The notes: generated by a model from the sequence alone, not told the origin. DNA of 64,000 nt from Ceratodon purpureus (GCA_014871385.1 CM026426.1:39215799-39279798); one strand, 5' to 3'. Numbered from the stretch's first letter, positions 1 to 11,824 are shown. Program-made: numbers and translations.

Positions 1-314
1 TAAACTCACGAGTCTCTGATCCTTACCTTGCACTGTCCCGGCTACCGAGCCCCCTCTCGGAATCCCCTTGCTTCTCTCCCTCTCTTGGTGTTCACGGGGT
101 CTTAGTTGGGACTACACCTGTCTAGCTTCCTCGACTGTCTCAGAGTTGAACTGCGCGCCCGTGGAAGACCCAACGGTCTCAGGTCCGGTACTCAAAGGGA
201 CACCCTGATGGCCCTATGACCGTGTCCCGAGACTAACACCCACGGACAGTCTTCAGTCTGCCTTTGTAGCTATTCTCCAACTTCTACCCTTAACCCCTCT
301 AACTCTCACCTCAG
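1..314. other. C/T-rich stretch, no gene recognised
   Basis: I see no open frame with recognisable protein similarity here. The sequence is pyrimidine-rich and ends in a CTCACCTCAG string that could be a splice acceptor for the transposase exon that follows, so part of it may be an intron or an earlier exon of that gene cut by the window edge. Confidence 0.4.
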
Positions 315-2738
315 GCAGCTCCATGTTATGACCCAGGTTAACATACACCTATGGGAGCAGACTTTGTGCTCAAAGGTGGAAGGCACTGATTGGCACAATA
401 TGAGATGCATCCGGGGGCAATGTTGACTGTGCGGGTTCCACTGCATTCCTCTCTGCAAGAGCAAGTTTGATCCTTCAAACCAGAAGTTGCTCGAATGGAG
501 ACGCTTTGAGATGGTTTTAACCGGTGGAAAAACCAGATCACGGGCGCCGAAAAAGGTGGTGCGCCTTGAGTATAAGCATACAACTGCGCTAGCCTTCCTT
601 GAGTTCGCGGCCTCCAAAATCCCTGCTTTTGTAAAGCACCAGCACAATGCACGTTGGCAGGACACCCGGTTCAAGAAATCAGTGGCGAAGCTTCAGCTAG
701 GAGAAATTATGTCCCTCATCGATTATGCGGAGAATTATTCCTTTAAGGACCACGATGAGGTGCAGAGTATGCACTGGTATAACTTCCAAATCACAATACT
801 GGTCCACATAATGTATTTTGTGAATCCTGCTTTCGATGCAAGAGATCCGAAATCCAAGCGCTTGCATACAGCATATTACTATTATGTATGAGACGATGGT
901 AAGCATGATTCCTTATTTGTGCAACATTGCTTGGATCTGCACTAGAAGAGTCTCACAGATCGTGGCCATTTCCCAAGGCGACACATCGTATGGTCAGACG
1001 GCTATGTCGCGCAAATCAAATGCGCAACAGCTTGGTTTTACATTTCAAGGTGGGTTTCCTAACTCATTTTAGACTATATATTTGCTGTTTTATGAGAATA
1101 TTGAAATGAACACAAGTTTGTAGCGTACACGAACATGCCTGTGAGATTATTGAAATGTGTCTGAAGAGGTCTGAACGAGTGGTTGCATGTTGTATCTTGT
1201 GTTCATTCCGCAACTTGGGCTCTTTGATTGATTGATATTATTTTGAAATGTGCAACATTCTGTGCGTATCTTAACATGATTTAATCGTGCTATTTCTTAA
1301 CCTCTTTGAGATTTGCCTGCCATGAGCTGCTCAACTGGAGAGAGGTGATTTGTTGAGCTTGTGCACATTTTCTGGTTCAGAAAATATATCTGCTGTATAG
1401 GTATCTGTGGGTTATAGGTTTATAGGTGTCGTCCACTACTGCATAGGTATCTCTCCTTTATTTATATGTTTTCATTTTGAGTCTTGATTTTTTAAGGAAG
1501 TAACTGCATGTAACTACCTTTGTTTCATATTTACAGTAACTGTCCTTATAGTATTTACCCATTCTCTTCTGACACAACTTTTATTAGTAACTGTTTAGCA
1601 AACTACACAGAATTGATTTTATAAAGTCTTGCTTCTTACTCGGTTAACATGTTTATGCGATCTCATTTTAACTGCATGTAACTACCACTATTTCAGATAT
1701 CCGTCAAAGACTGTCTCACAAGAAACACCAGAGGGCTGCGCCATGGAATGGCACTACTGGGGATCAGGGCATGGCAAGGGCCCGCACGACGGGGCTGGTG
1801 CATGCGTCAAACAAAGTATACGAAAAGAACAGTCACGCCCTGGTAGTTGCAAATTGCATGGTGCCGTTGACGTTGTCGAATATTTGAAGAGCTCCATGGA
1901 TCGGCCGAACGGAGCGTATCCAGCTGCCAAGAGAGTGGTTGAGCGGAACTTCTTCTTGATTGGTGCAACAGAAGTCTCTAGAACTAATCCGAAGGCGTGC
2001 ACAACAGTGGAGGGTACTAGGAGCATGCAGTCCATACGAAGCATAGGGCCTGCAAACAATGTACTCCTCCAGGTCCATGATTATTCATGCTTCTGCCCTG
2101 GTTGCGTTCATGGGGCCGCTGAAGCATGCCCCAATGTAGCTTATGTTCAACCATGGAAGCTGGTTAGGCTTGAGCCAATAGCAGCTGAAGAAGCAATTCA
2201 AGATGAAGAGGACCTTGACCAAGAGTGGGAAGCTGATTTTGACAGTCACGATCAAGCCGCTGGTTTGGAAGTAGGGGATCATTTCGCAATATTTGCTGAT
2301 CCGAACGACCCAACAACGCAAGGGGCAGAGTTCTTTGTGCTAATCTGCACAAAAAAAATGTACGTTGTAGAGGATAGTGTCCTTCTAGATGGTTGGGGTC
2401 AGGCAGTTGGGAGGTCCAACGAGGTTGTGGAAGGGCTCTATTTCCAGCGCCAGGGACGGAAGGAGAATTCGTACGTTCTCCTTGCTTCACCCGGACCAGC
2501 TCGCATTTACTCGCACGTGATTTGTGCGTCCGGATTTTCAATGAAGCTCCAGAAGCACAAACAGAAGTCTCACACTTCGGTGTATACACTGAGCAACGCT
2601 GCACTGCGAAAGATCAAGTCTGTTATTCGTAACAGGGACATGGCCCAAGCCCTTGAAGCGGAAGATGAAGAGGAGGAGCTGGACACAGATCATGTGGATC
2701 CTAACTCCGAGTCGAATGATGCTAGTAACCTTGATTAG
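315..2738 (+). pseudogene. DDE-type transposase, copy A (degenerate)
   Basis: This is a decayed transposase, recognised by alignment to the fuller minus-strand copy at 18.8-15.5 kb. Exon 1 runs to about 1049 and exon 2 from 1697 to 2738. The splice is consistent in frame (AG|GTGGGT donor, TTTCAG|A acceptor) and rejoins at the same point as the uninterrupted copy. Exon 1 holds a Cys-rich segment, then FVKHQHNARWQD, then DYAENYSFKD with the first acidic residue, then HDSLFVQHC and VWSDG with the second. Exon 2 holds GSGHGKGPHDGAGACVK, probably with the third. The C-terminus is acidic. In-frame stops lie at 424-426, 889-891 and 943-945, so no full protein can be made. The exon 2 frame itself is open for about 345 codons. 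The family resembles a DDE-like group known from uncharacterised animal and plant proteins; the exact superfamily name is uncertain. The N-terminal region seen in copy B lies upstream of, or outside, the window. Confidence 0.75.
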
Positions 2739-3425
2739 TAGAATCCCTGTAAAAAGTGATGTGTTGAAAGTGACGCAGTCTACGTAGGTTAGGCAGAGGG
2801 ATCCAGCTGCTTCAATTCGATGTAAGAGACTAGTGAATGTTGATAGGCATATTCAGAGTTCATAAATTTTTCCAATGCTTTTATACATTGAGAAAGCCAG
2901 GTTTGTTTAGATATTGGGTAAGAAATGGCTACCTGGTGCATAGAAATGCATGGGTGAAAATACACTACGGTTGTACAAAATCGCACTCACGGCAGCATTT
3001 CAGGGCAGGGTGTAAGTTTGGAGCCAAATTAACCCCATTCTTAGTAACTTTTTGTTAAAAGTAATAGTTGGGCGTAGTCTTACATCTCGTCTATTTTTAA
3101 GATTGCTTTGCTATCTTAGGCTTGCATCCCTCAATTCATCATAATGAGTACAAATTTGAAATGAAAGTACTGTCACATTTTCAGGATAAGTGTTTTGTAC
3201 TCTTTATGTGAAGGTATAGCTTAGATTCTTATAGTTTAAAGAGCCAAAGTCCATGTTTTAATACTTGACTAACATCCCCAACTATTTCCATATGCCACAA
3301 AAGACTATACAACACAAAACCCTAGAAAATGGGGGTTTTGGATTGGTGGGCCAAAACACAACGTAAAAATTATTTTTTGATATTTTTTTTTTTTTGAAAA
3401 TTAGTAAGTATACGTTTTGGGTTAG
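2739..3425. other. AT-rich spacer with one telo-box
   Basis: No gene is visible. The stretch is AT-rich with a T-run near 3380-3395. A plant-type telo-box (AAACCCTA) lies at 3317-3324, about 110 bp before the next open frame, where it could be promoter-associated. The short open frames here have no recognisable content. Confidence 0.4.
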
Positions 3426-3849
3426 ATGGGCCTAACATTCACGAATGGCGAAAATAGTTTATTGGGGCTAATTGAGAGCATCGGAGATTTCAGCCCTCAC
3501 TTGAACTTCAGCCCATCAAAAACGATTAGGGTTAGCTCGCGTACTGGTTTTGTACATAGCGTACTCGTTGTACACAATGGACCAATCATCGTCCTAGAAC
3601 GTGGCGATAAAAAAAAGAATGACCTGACACTTCCAGGTTATATGGGGCCTTTTGCAGCGACATTCTCTCCTATACATTCGAATTTGCAAAGGCGGCAGTT
3701 GAAGACTTTGTCGTTTCTCTATACCACCATGAGGGAATTTCACAACGCCGCCTCTAAGTCATTCTTTCTGATTTCTGTTGTTCTCTTGGTTGAGGAGAAA
3801 GGTGGCATGCCTTTCATGAATTGGCTTCTCAACACATCCCTCAAACAAG
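3426..3849 (+). CDS. Hypothetical exon upstream of the RING-like gene
   Basis: An open frame of about 140 codons ends at a strong donor (CAAACAAG|GTGAGT). It may be the first exon of the coiled-coil/RING-like gene that follows on the same strand, because that gene begins without an ATG. The protein segment has no motif I recognise. It carries a short hydrophobic patch (FFLISVVLLV). The matching minus-strand RING-like copy shows no obvious equivalent, so the link is an inference from position only. Confidence 0.3.
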
Positions 3850-4326
3850 GTGAGTACTGTGTTATCCTTCGTTTCCTTGTGCATGCATAGGAATTGCTTT
3901 GTGGGTTTGTGAAATATGTGGCAAAAATTCAGCTAGGAAGGTGCAATGAGCGGTACTCTTGTCGAAGAAATAGGTTCTCGTAGCGTTCTTCAAGATGTGT
4001 GGGTTCCCTTCTCTGCTGCTTTGGGCTGCGCCTTGCCTGCTCACTTGCTCTTGGGATTGCTGTGGGCGTCTTGTACTGTTGACCGTTTCCTTTTTGTGAG
4101 AATAGTTCTACTTGTAGGTTCTGCATAGATTTGAGTAAAAATACACTCTTCGGAGTGTTTTTAGACATAATGACAACTCAGAAAATTAGAGGTTTGATTA
4201 CAGCCCACTCGTCCGTGTCAGAAGTTTGTCAATTTTAACGTCATTATCATTTTGTAACTCCGTTAGTACTTAGTGTATAAGTTAGAGTACATTATGTACT
4301 TCTTTTCGTACAACTCTATACTGCAG

Positions 4327-5614
4327 TGTTATTCCTAAGTTCATACATCGTTGCTGAATCGGGCATTCTTCACGGAGAAGTATGGATTTGAGGACAAAGG
4401 AGCTGATCCCATAAAGCTTACAAGATGGAAGGGAGAACCATTCGATGATGAGAAGTGTGTGGCCCTTTTTGGCGAGCCAGTTGGTAAGGAAGGGCGAAAT
4501 GGGTACTATTGGAAATCCATAAAAAAGAAACGAATAAGGAAGAGGGTTCAGAAGCTCATGGCGGCTCTCTATCAAAGGGAAGCTCTGCCTCACTTGCTCC
4601 CCCACAAGATGGCTAGGGGGATAGTCTTGGAGGAGGAGAACAAGAAGGTGAATTGGGCCGCCTACGGTGCAGCAACAAATCTAACTCAGCGTAAGACACA
4701 TGCTCGTAACGTCGTCAAGCTTGTAAAGGCGAAGGAGGGAACTGCAGCTCAACGAGGCGCGTGGCGAAAGATTCCAGTGGATCCTCGAGAGCTTCACTCA
4801 CAGGTATGCGAAGGGAGGGGTAGCTCAGTGGGCGGAAAGATTACAGATGGAGATGACAGCGGCTCCCGGCTAGAGTACGTGGTGAAATTATTGGCGGTGG
4901 AGAACATGGAGCTTGAGGCAAGGATTAAGGGTGAACGGGTGGCTACTCGCCAAAGAGAAACATGTTAAAAAAATTGAGCACAATGTGGGGGTGGTTCGTA
5001 TCTTAAAGAAGAGGCTGAAGACGTACGAGAAGGATTTAGCGGGAGCTAGGTCTAAGGGAACAATGGATTCGTCGGCGCTTTCGGCCTTGGAGGAGAAAGT
5101 GAAAGCATGTTCTGAGTTAGTGCAAAGCGAGCGAAACACTGCGAAGAGTATACAGAAGACTGTTTCTGAACTGGAGAAGAGTCTCTCAATTCAGAGCGAA
5201 TTAGTGGCACTGAAGCGGATGCAGGTCGAGGATCTTCAAGCGGAGCATGCACACCTTGGACGTGGAAGTGCTGGCTTGCATATGAGACCACTGCCCTTGG
5301 TGTACTCAGTAAGGGAAGGAGGCAATACTGGAGGACCCATTGACATTGGCGGTTGCAGTCTTTGTGGATTTGATTTTCCCCATTCACATATCATTGTCTC
5401 TAGCTGTAGGCACGTCTACCACCCATGGTGTGCATTAGTAGTATTTACCCGTGGCTCAGAATGTAATGCTCCAGACTGTAAACAGGTTCAGCCCATCGAA
5501 TGGATCATGAGTTTTGGATGGAGAGGTGTGCATGTTGGAGACGTCCTGGCGGCGGAGGTGATGAGTGGATCAAGATGCACACGGAGTGTGCATCTACTAC
5601 TACTGCAGACTTAG
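4327..5614 (+). pseudogene. Coiled-coil protein with C-terminal RING-like domain, copy A
   Basis: The gene encodes a basic N-terminal part (motif FGEPVGKEGRNGYYW, then LYQRE, then VNWAAYGA), a long Lys/Glu coiled coil and a C-terminal Cys/His cluster. The cluster reads CSLC, then CRHVYHPWC, then CNAPDC, the spacing of a RING-like zinc-binding fold. Such domains often act as E3 ubiquitin ligases; that role is inferred. The reading frame changes around 4950 (the frame 4351-4968 is continued by the frame 4913-5614), so this copy carries a frameshift or a tiny unrecognised intron. A CTGCAG acceptor lies at about 4326. A paralogue lies on the minus strand at 26.6-25.1 kb with the same order of parts. 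It sits 1.6 kb downstream of a transposase, on the same strand. Confidence 0.6.
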
Positions 5615-6292
5615 CAGCTAGAAGTGAAGCCGCTGGAGCATATCTTAAGGCCATTCAATTCATAGAAGGTAATGTTGTACACAATATACCTTTTTATACA
5701 TCTATGATCTCTATCATTTTTTGTGTACAAGGCTTCTAAGGACGTGTCACTAGGAATAGTTGTATTGTAAAGTTTGTAGTGCCGGAGGTATTGTTTGTAA
5801 ATTCATATTCTTTATTTTAATGATTTGTACCAAGTCAGTTGATATTGCGTACTCTGTAATGCGGTGTGGTCAGAGCTAGTACTTTGGCGTTTTTGTATAC
5901 GTACATGATGTTATATGTTTGTACATAGAATTACATAGTTTATTGTATAGTTGGTACTGTCGTATAGTTTGTATGTTCAATGCACTTGTTTCGTGAAGTT
6001 GCGATATGTCCATGTTTCCGGTTGGACTGTTTGTACTTCGAATTGTACTGAGCTTGTGTCTGTCCATTCACTTGTACTCATTGCACCTCTTGATCATATC
6101 TAAGTAGTGTTTTACCTTTCTTTGTACTATTCATGTGTGTTACTAGAGTACTGTGCTCTATTTTGTACAGCTCATTTGTACTATGTGTACAAAGTTGTAC
6201 ACTGTTTATAGCCAAGTCCAGATTATTTGTACATTGTTTGTACATTTTAGACTCCAGTCCAAACCATAATGTACTATGTGTTAATTGACATT
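5615..6292. other. GTAC-rich spacer or intron
   Basis: This segment starts with a short open stretch ending at a possible donor (ATAGAAG|GTAATG, about 5669). Beyond that it is dominated by the palindromic tetramer GTAC: nine copies fall in roughly 6123-6280, mostly as TTGTAC or TGTACA. No protein is recognisable. It ends at a possible acceptor (TTGCATAG) before the acidic-repeat gene. Confidence 0.5.
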
Positions 6293-7660
6293 GCATAGAG
6301 CATGGCACCGAATGTGGAGGAAGCGACAATGAGGAGCTCATCGACACTGACATGCGAGGAAGGGATTCACCAACAATTGCTGGATTTATAGAAGACCAAG
6401 TTCTTAGCACAGTCAAAGAGGTAGGGGTACAAGCTGAAGTTCACGAAGCAATTGAGAACACCATTGCAGGCGGAGGAGAAGATGAGAGTGTTGCGTTGGG
6501 GCCCGGGGGACAAGATATTTCGGAGGGTGATACACTACTGATATCCACTGCGGGTGAGGGGGTCGGAGCGGGAACTATTATAGATGTAATTGGAAACACC
6601 ATTGCGAGTGTAGGAGAAGATGAGGGAGGTGTCTTCGGGCCTGGGGGACATGAATTCACGGAGGGTGATACTTTAGTGATACCCACAGTGGGTGAGGGGG
6701 GTGGGGACGAAAGGATTACAGATGTGATTGAGAACACCATTGCAGTCAAAGGAGAAGATGACGGAGGTGTGTTGGGGCTAGGGGGACAAGAGGCAGCGCA
6801 GGGTGATACACCAGTGATATCCACTGCGGATGTGGGGGATAGGGAGGGAACAATTACAGGACAGGAGCAAGAAGTAGGGGTTGTTGAAATCATCGTGGAG
6901 GAGCATGGAGCAACCGGGGGAACATTACAACAACCAATTACATCATCAGGGTATGTACATGCAACTTTGCAAAATATTATTCCCATTTCATATCATCTCA
7001 TGTGAAATGTAAAGCTGATTAGTGTACTCAGTGAGTACTTAGTGTACTAATTTTGTTCTTAGTGTACTAGTTTTGTTACTAATGTCACGAGTTATAGGGG
7101 CGGCAATCCCAACGGCGAAGATCGTAGAGGAATGCCTGATGCCGGAGAACCTGAAGTATCTGATACTCAGGCCGAAGTTCGTTGTAAGAATAAGGCAGAT
7201 TCAAGAGGAAGAAAGCGGAATGTCGGGGAAGCCCCACTGCAAATTCAGCCGACAAGGGGTGTAAGTTTGGAGAAGGAAGGAGGGACAGTTACAGTTAAAA
7301 AAAAAAAAAGCGAACAGGTAGACAGCAGAATGATCAAGAACAAGATGTAGACCAAGCCGAGGGCTGAGTTATAGCTAAAACAAGGAAGCGAAAGGGTAGG
7401 GAGCAGAAAGACCAAGACAAAGATGCAGACCAGGCTGAGGGCATAGGCTCGAGGAAGAAGCGCAGAGTTCTCAAAAATCAAACTGAGCGGGCGAACCTTA
7501 GTGATCAGCAGAAGGGCGATTCTCTTGAAGACGACGCGGACATTTAAGAGGAGCGGGTTGGAGTAGGCAAGAAACAGGGAAAGCGCGACAACAAGAAGAA
7601 GAAGCATTCAAAGCCGAAAGTGAGCAAAGGAGGACCGATCCGCAATCGCCCGTTGATGCC
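6293..7660 (+). pseudogene. Acidic-repeat and NLS-rich exons, 5' part of the SET gene
   Basis: Exon 6293-6950 encodes an acidic Gly-rich protein built from about three tandem units of roughly 43 residues (each with NTIA..GED, G.GG.., EGDT and IST). It splices in frame (TCAGG|GTATGT to GTTATAG|GGG) into an exon from 7098. That exon encodes very basic, nuclear-localisation-type sequence (SRGRKRN, KKKK, KTRKRKGR, SRKKRRV). A run of 13 A at about 7298 breaks the frame, and stops follow in the continuing frame, so this part is probably damaged. Position and orientation suggest it is the N-terminal, chromatin-targeting half of the SET-domain gene beginning at 7830. The link is inferred; no transcript is available. 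Part of this region (6931-7130) is duplicated at 11201-11400. Confidence 0.5.
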
Positions 7661-7829
7661 CGCAGCCCCCTAAGTGTTGCAGCGGTTTCCTAGTTGGTCG
7701 AGGAGGTCGCTGCAACCGGAGCAGTTTTGATTTTTTGATTTACAGTTGTAGCTTATCCAATACTAGATTCTGCATTAGGGGCTTACACAGTTTTGAGGTT
7801 GCGTTTCTGTCCATAGGAACATTTGTGGT

Positions 7830-9173
7830 ATGATGCACGCGACTAGTTAAATGGATTAGAATACGTTCCAGTCTCGGTGTGGGTGCGAGGTAAGGAACTT
7901 CATGCTTTAGAGGAATTCACGTACATTCCTCACTCCAGAGCATCCACACTTGCATCTACCCACTTGAGTAAGATGAAATTGGTTTTCCCGGAGTCTTGCA
8001 CTGGTTGCAAAAATGGCTGTCTTGGGATTGGATGCACCTGTGGGCTACAAAACGTTGTCCACTCAGCGTATACAACACGAGGTTGGCTACGTAGTTTTCT
8101 CCTGTACCAACCCGTAAGTATTGTCTAATTCAAATGGATAAGTATATTTTACGAGGAACATTGCAAGGAATCAAGGTTTCCTACTTTCTGTTGGTTTGAC
8201 ATTATCTTCTTTGTACGCAATTGTTCTGAGTGAACTGCTCTAAATACCAATTTGTTAATTTTGTGTTGTTCATTAGTACGAACTTCTACTATGTGTACTG
8301 ATTGGTACCTTGGTCCACTATTTTGTGGTCTTGGTCAGGGTTTGATGGAGGAGACTGTATTCTGTGGATTAACGTGTTCACCCGAGGAAGGTTCTTCATA
8401 CCCTGGTCATACCAACAGGATTTTTCTTCAAGAATGCAATGATGGCTGCAGCTGCAAGTGGTCGTGTGGCAACAGAGTAGTCCAGCGGGGGTTATCCATT
8501 CCCCTTCAAGTGTTTTGGACTGGTTCGAAGGGGTGGGGACTGCGAGCAACTAGCTCCATTCAGAAAGGGAGTTTTGTGTTTGATTATGCAGGGGAGATTG
8601 TTACAAATGCAGAGCTCATGCAACGGAGGGCTACTGCGAAGCTAGGGAAATCAGAGGCATTTACACTAGCACTAGATGCTGATTGGAAATCTGAGCAAGT
8701 AGTAAACGATGATGTCGCGTTGTGCATAGACGGCACAAATCTCTCTAATGTCTCCCGATTTGTAAACCACAGGTATGAGTATTTTCTGTGCAATGGATCC
8801 CTTGTAAATTTGTCTAATTGTGGGTATAGCACTACTGAGGATTCATGCATGTAGTTGGTTTCATTCTCCATTTCTCACTACATGTGGTCGTTTGTTGATC
8901 AGATGTGAGGACGCCAACCTTATTGACGTGCCAGTGAGAGTCAGCAGCAACCATGGTGGAGTGTACCATGTTGCCTACTTCGCACGATTTAATATTCCAG
9001 CATTTGATGAACTAACCTGGGACAATGGTTGTAGTTTTTAGAGACCAGAAGTGAATGCTGTTGATGCCATTTTTCCTTTACATTGTAAGTGTGTTAGCAC
9101 TCACTGCCGTGACATTGTAACCGAAGAACCCCCTATTCTTCTTGTAGTCGATCTTCTTGCTAACTCTATGTAA
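7830..9173 (+). pseudogene. SUVR-like SET-domain histone methyltransferase, with in-frame stops
   Basis: Exons near 7830-8113, about 8277-8772 and 8903-9173 encode, in order: a GLEYVPV motif typical before pre-SET domains; a Cys cluster (CTGCKNGCLGIGCTC) and its continuation (ECNDGCSCKWSCGNR) that bind zinc in pre-SET domains; a SET domain with GWGLRA, FDYAGEIV, SRFVNH, VAYFARFNI and ELTWD; and a post-SET CKC...CRD. Known relatives (SUVR/SUVH-type) methylate histone H3 lysine 9. The 8772/8903 junction is clean and keeps frame (AG|A). A TAG just before GLEYVPV and a TAG at 9039-9041, in the linker between SET and post-SET, make this copy a likely pseudogene; readthrough would reach the TAA at 9171-9173. 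The junction at 8113/8277 does not keep frame with the obvious splice sites, another sign of decay or of a missed exon. Confidence 0.7.
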
Positions 9174-9889
9174 TGATAATACAAAGGTCTGATTCGTCGC
9201 ATGTAGTCCCGGGTCACACAGTCTGTTCTTCCTAAGTGTGGACCACAGTCCGTTTCTTCTAAATCCACATTAACCAAACATTCATGCCCTTCAGAAAGAC
9301 TGGCAGCTCCTGCTATTTCTGTACAAATCTTGTACTATATGTACAGAAATTGTACATTTTATTACTATATTATACATTCTGTATCATTTCTGTCCACTGC
9401 TAGCTTCTATTAGACTTAAATGAAAATTGCAAGTCTCTTTGTTCACAATGCTTAATGTTATTTTTTTCTTCATCTACTTAGCACATTGGATAGGAATTTT
9501 ATAAGTGCCCTAAATGAGATGAGAGTCCAAGCATCAGATATGAAGAGTCCATATTATTAGTCTTTGAAATTCAAATATAAAATATAAACTACAAAGCAAA
9601 GCTCTCTCACAGTGTTTGCATTGCGATATCTCAATATTTGAACCCGGTTCACATAGGGAAATATATGGATGTAGAATTCAATGAGTACAATCAAATTAAA
9701 TATAAAATTGCCATCAAATAGAAATTGTTGTTAAAAATTTTCCATTAATTTAATCTTTAAAGTACAATGCAGACATGAAAGCTCGCTCAAAGAGAATCCG
9801 ATACAATAGTAATGGAAATTTTAAATTGTGGTCTATCAATGTTTTGGTGAGACCCAAATGTACGGTCTTGGAACCACCTTTTCTCCTGG
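9174..9889. other. AT-rich spacer
   Basis: No gene is visible. A few TTGTAC repeats lie at about 9320-9370; the rest is plain AT-rich sequence. Confidence 0.4.
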
Positions 9890-10348
9890 CTACAACCAGA
9901 GAGTGTGATTCCTAGTATCACTAAGCAAGGTCCTCAAATGATTAAGTTCACAACAACTTAATTCGCCTAGTGACGCCGTCTCCAATCTTTCATTGCCGAT
10001 TGGTTCTGCAAGGGCCCAAGAATTCTTAAAGATGTTCCAGTTCTTGTTAAATCGATACGACTGATATTCATCTTTCGGAATCCAGTGGCATTCTGTATAT
10101 GAATCATAGTCCCACTTTGCCAACCTCAAGCAAGCGAATTCAGGACTATTATCAATTTCTCTTTTCCAAAGTGAAGAAACTAGATGAGCATTCTCAATGT
10201 CTTGAAATGTAATTGTTGCTGGTGGAGTATAAGATGGAAAACAAGCCACTTCATCCCACAGGTCGTTTCCATTTGACATACGGTTGAGTAAATTTTGTAA
10301 AATGGTCTCACAAGCAACAACCTCCAACGAATTGGACATCCTCTTCAA
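9890..10348 (-). CDS. F-box-like protein, copy 1
   Basis: An intact frame of 152 codons begins MKRMSNSLEVVACETILQ. The layout LQNLL.RM, then ITFQDIENA, then VSSLWKREID resembles an F-box (substrate adaptor of SCF ubiquitin ligases), where a short helix pair is followed by a V.SLWK motif. The rest is Trp-rich with no repeat domain. A degenerate relative at 47.4-46.8 kb aligns over the whole length and shares ERLETASLGELSC. The F-box call is by resemblance only and should be treated as tentative. It is one of the few complete open frames in the window, with no visible partner gene next to it. Confidence 0.5.
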   Translation of the reverse strand: MKRMSNSLEVVACETILQNLLNRMSNGNDLWDEVACFPSYTPPATITFQDIENAHLVSSLWKREIDNSPEFACLRLAKWDYDSYTECHWIPKDEYQSYRFNKNWNIFKNSWALAEPIGNERLETASLGELSCCELNHLRTLLSDTRNHTLWL

Positions 10349-11200
10349 ATTTCTTTAAGTTATATTAAAGATTACTTACTTTTCTCTAAACCATGGTAGC
10401 AAAGTCATTTACTTGTAATTCTGAAATGCTTTCAAATATTTTTTGTATTAAAAGAATAATTAGGATATAGATATTGAAATCCGAGTAAATAGTTTTCTCA
10501 AGCTTCAAAGGTATATACCAATATAATATTAATAAGTGTTTTTAAATTTTTATTAAAACAAAGTAAAAAAGTACAGTGAAGGAACCTGCTCTTCAATTCG
10601 AGTAGTATATAATATAAAGAGCCAGTTCGAAGATTCCACAAAACAGCGTTGGCGGCATAGTTTCGCAAATGCCGCATACTGGATTCAATGCTTCTCTCTC
10701 TCGCACAAGTTCATCGCACTGCACTCCTGTTATTTCAATTTTCGCACTTCACTCAAACTATCTCAGATTTTTGCGAGACTCGAATTTTGATGTCTGGTAT
10801 TTTGGTTTTGAAGTCAATCAAGTTTGATTGAACAGAGTCTTGTCTCTTCCCAAGCAGTGCAACGGTCCATCAATGTACAAATGGTGTATTACAGTGTATA
10901 CAGATATTGTACATGATGTACATTATTCTCACACACTGTGAACTTCGAACAATTGTGCTCGGTTGTCGTAATTACCCCATAATTATTGGGATTAGTCTCC
11001 CGATCTTATATTTAAGGCGTGTTTGATCAGGATTAAGAGTCAAAGGTTTGGGATAATACTAGAGTCCATCATGTTTCAACAGTACATGGGAACTGATGGG
11101 CTCGTTCCATTGGGCTTTAAAAGAAGTGTTTCACTTCGGAGCAATGGAGGTGTTCCCCAAACCCATTGACACCCCCACCACCTTTTCGACCCTTAAACAA
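10349..11200. other. AT-rich spacer, possible promoter for the F-box-like gene
   Basis: No protein is recognisable. A TATA-like string (TATATAATATAAAG) lies at about 10605-10620, on the upstream side of the minus-strand F-box-like gene but some 250 bp from its ATG. GTAC motifs recur at 10875-10925. Confidence 0.35.
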
Positions 11201-11400
11201 CAGCCTATTACATCATCAGGGTATGGTCATGCAACTTTGCCAAATATTATTCCCATTTCATATCATCTCATGTGAAATGTAAAGCTGAATAGTGTACTCA
11301 ATGAGTACATAGTGTACTAATTCTGTTCTCAGTGTACTAGTTTTGTTACTAATGTCTTGAGTTATAGGGGTGGCAATCCCAGCGGCGAAGAACGTAGAGG
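11201..11400 (+). repeat. 200-bp duplicate of 6931-7130
   Basis: This block matches 6931-7130 along its full 200 bp with about 15 differences by eye and no length change. The source block spans the end of the acidic-repeat exon, its intron and the start of the basic exon, and the intron boundaries are retained here. After 11400 and before 11201 the two sequences diverge. It is a detached fragment of the same gene family, in the same orientation. Confidence 0.85.
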
Positions 11401-11527
11401 TATACTGCATACTTCAACAATGACAAGGTATACAGAAAATGCAATTCTTTAATTTTTAAATACATAAAGTTGTACAAGAAATGTTCTAAAATTCTATCTA
11501 CAGGCTGCTTACTAAAACCACAAGAAG

Positions 11528-11824
11528 CTAACATTCCATTGCATTCTCTAGATTGTCCATCTCTTCCTCACACATCCCTTCATAGAAGTCATTCCACATA
11601 GCTTGGATCTCGACTTCTGTCCATTTAGGACTACTTCTACACTTGCACTTCTTCCTCCTATGCTCCTTCCTCTTAACTTTTGCACAATTTAAACAACAAT
11701 AGAAAACATCAAATAAAAGCATAAGAATGCATCCTATGACTAGAAAACCCTCATAGGAATCTTCTTCTTTGAAGTCTGCTGAACCCAAAGTATGGTCCAT
11801 CGAGTCATTGCAAAATATAGTCAC
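11528..11824 (-). CDS. Small hypothetical membrane protein
   Basis: A 98-codon frame starting MTIFCNDSMDH contains one strongly hydrophobic segment (FLVIGCILMLLFDVFYCCL, about residues 27-46). A basic Cys-containing stretch (KVKRKEHRRKKCKC) and an acidic tail follow. That is the layout of a single-pass membrane protein, but the frame is short and lies in GTAC-rich repetitive DNA. I do not recognise the family. Confidence 0.25.
   Translation of the reverse strand: MTIFCNDSMDHTLGSADFKEEDSYEGFLVIGCILMLLFDVFYCCLNCAKVKRKEHRRKKCKCRSSPKWTEVEIQAMWNDFYEGMCEEEMDNLENAMEC

Noticed and set aside
6441-6986. 181-codon minus-strand frame, Ser/Pro-rich
   Set aside because: It is the reverse shadow of the acidic-repeat exon on the plus strand, which has splice sites at its boundaries.
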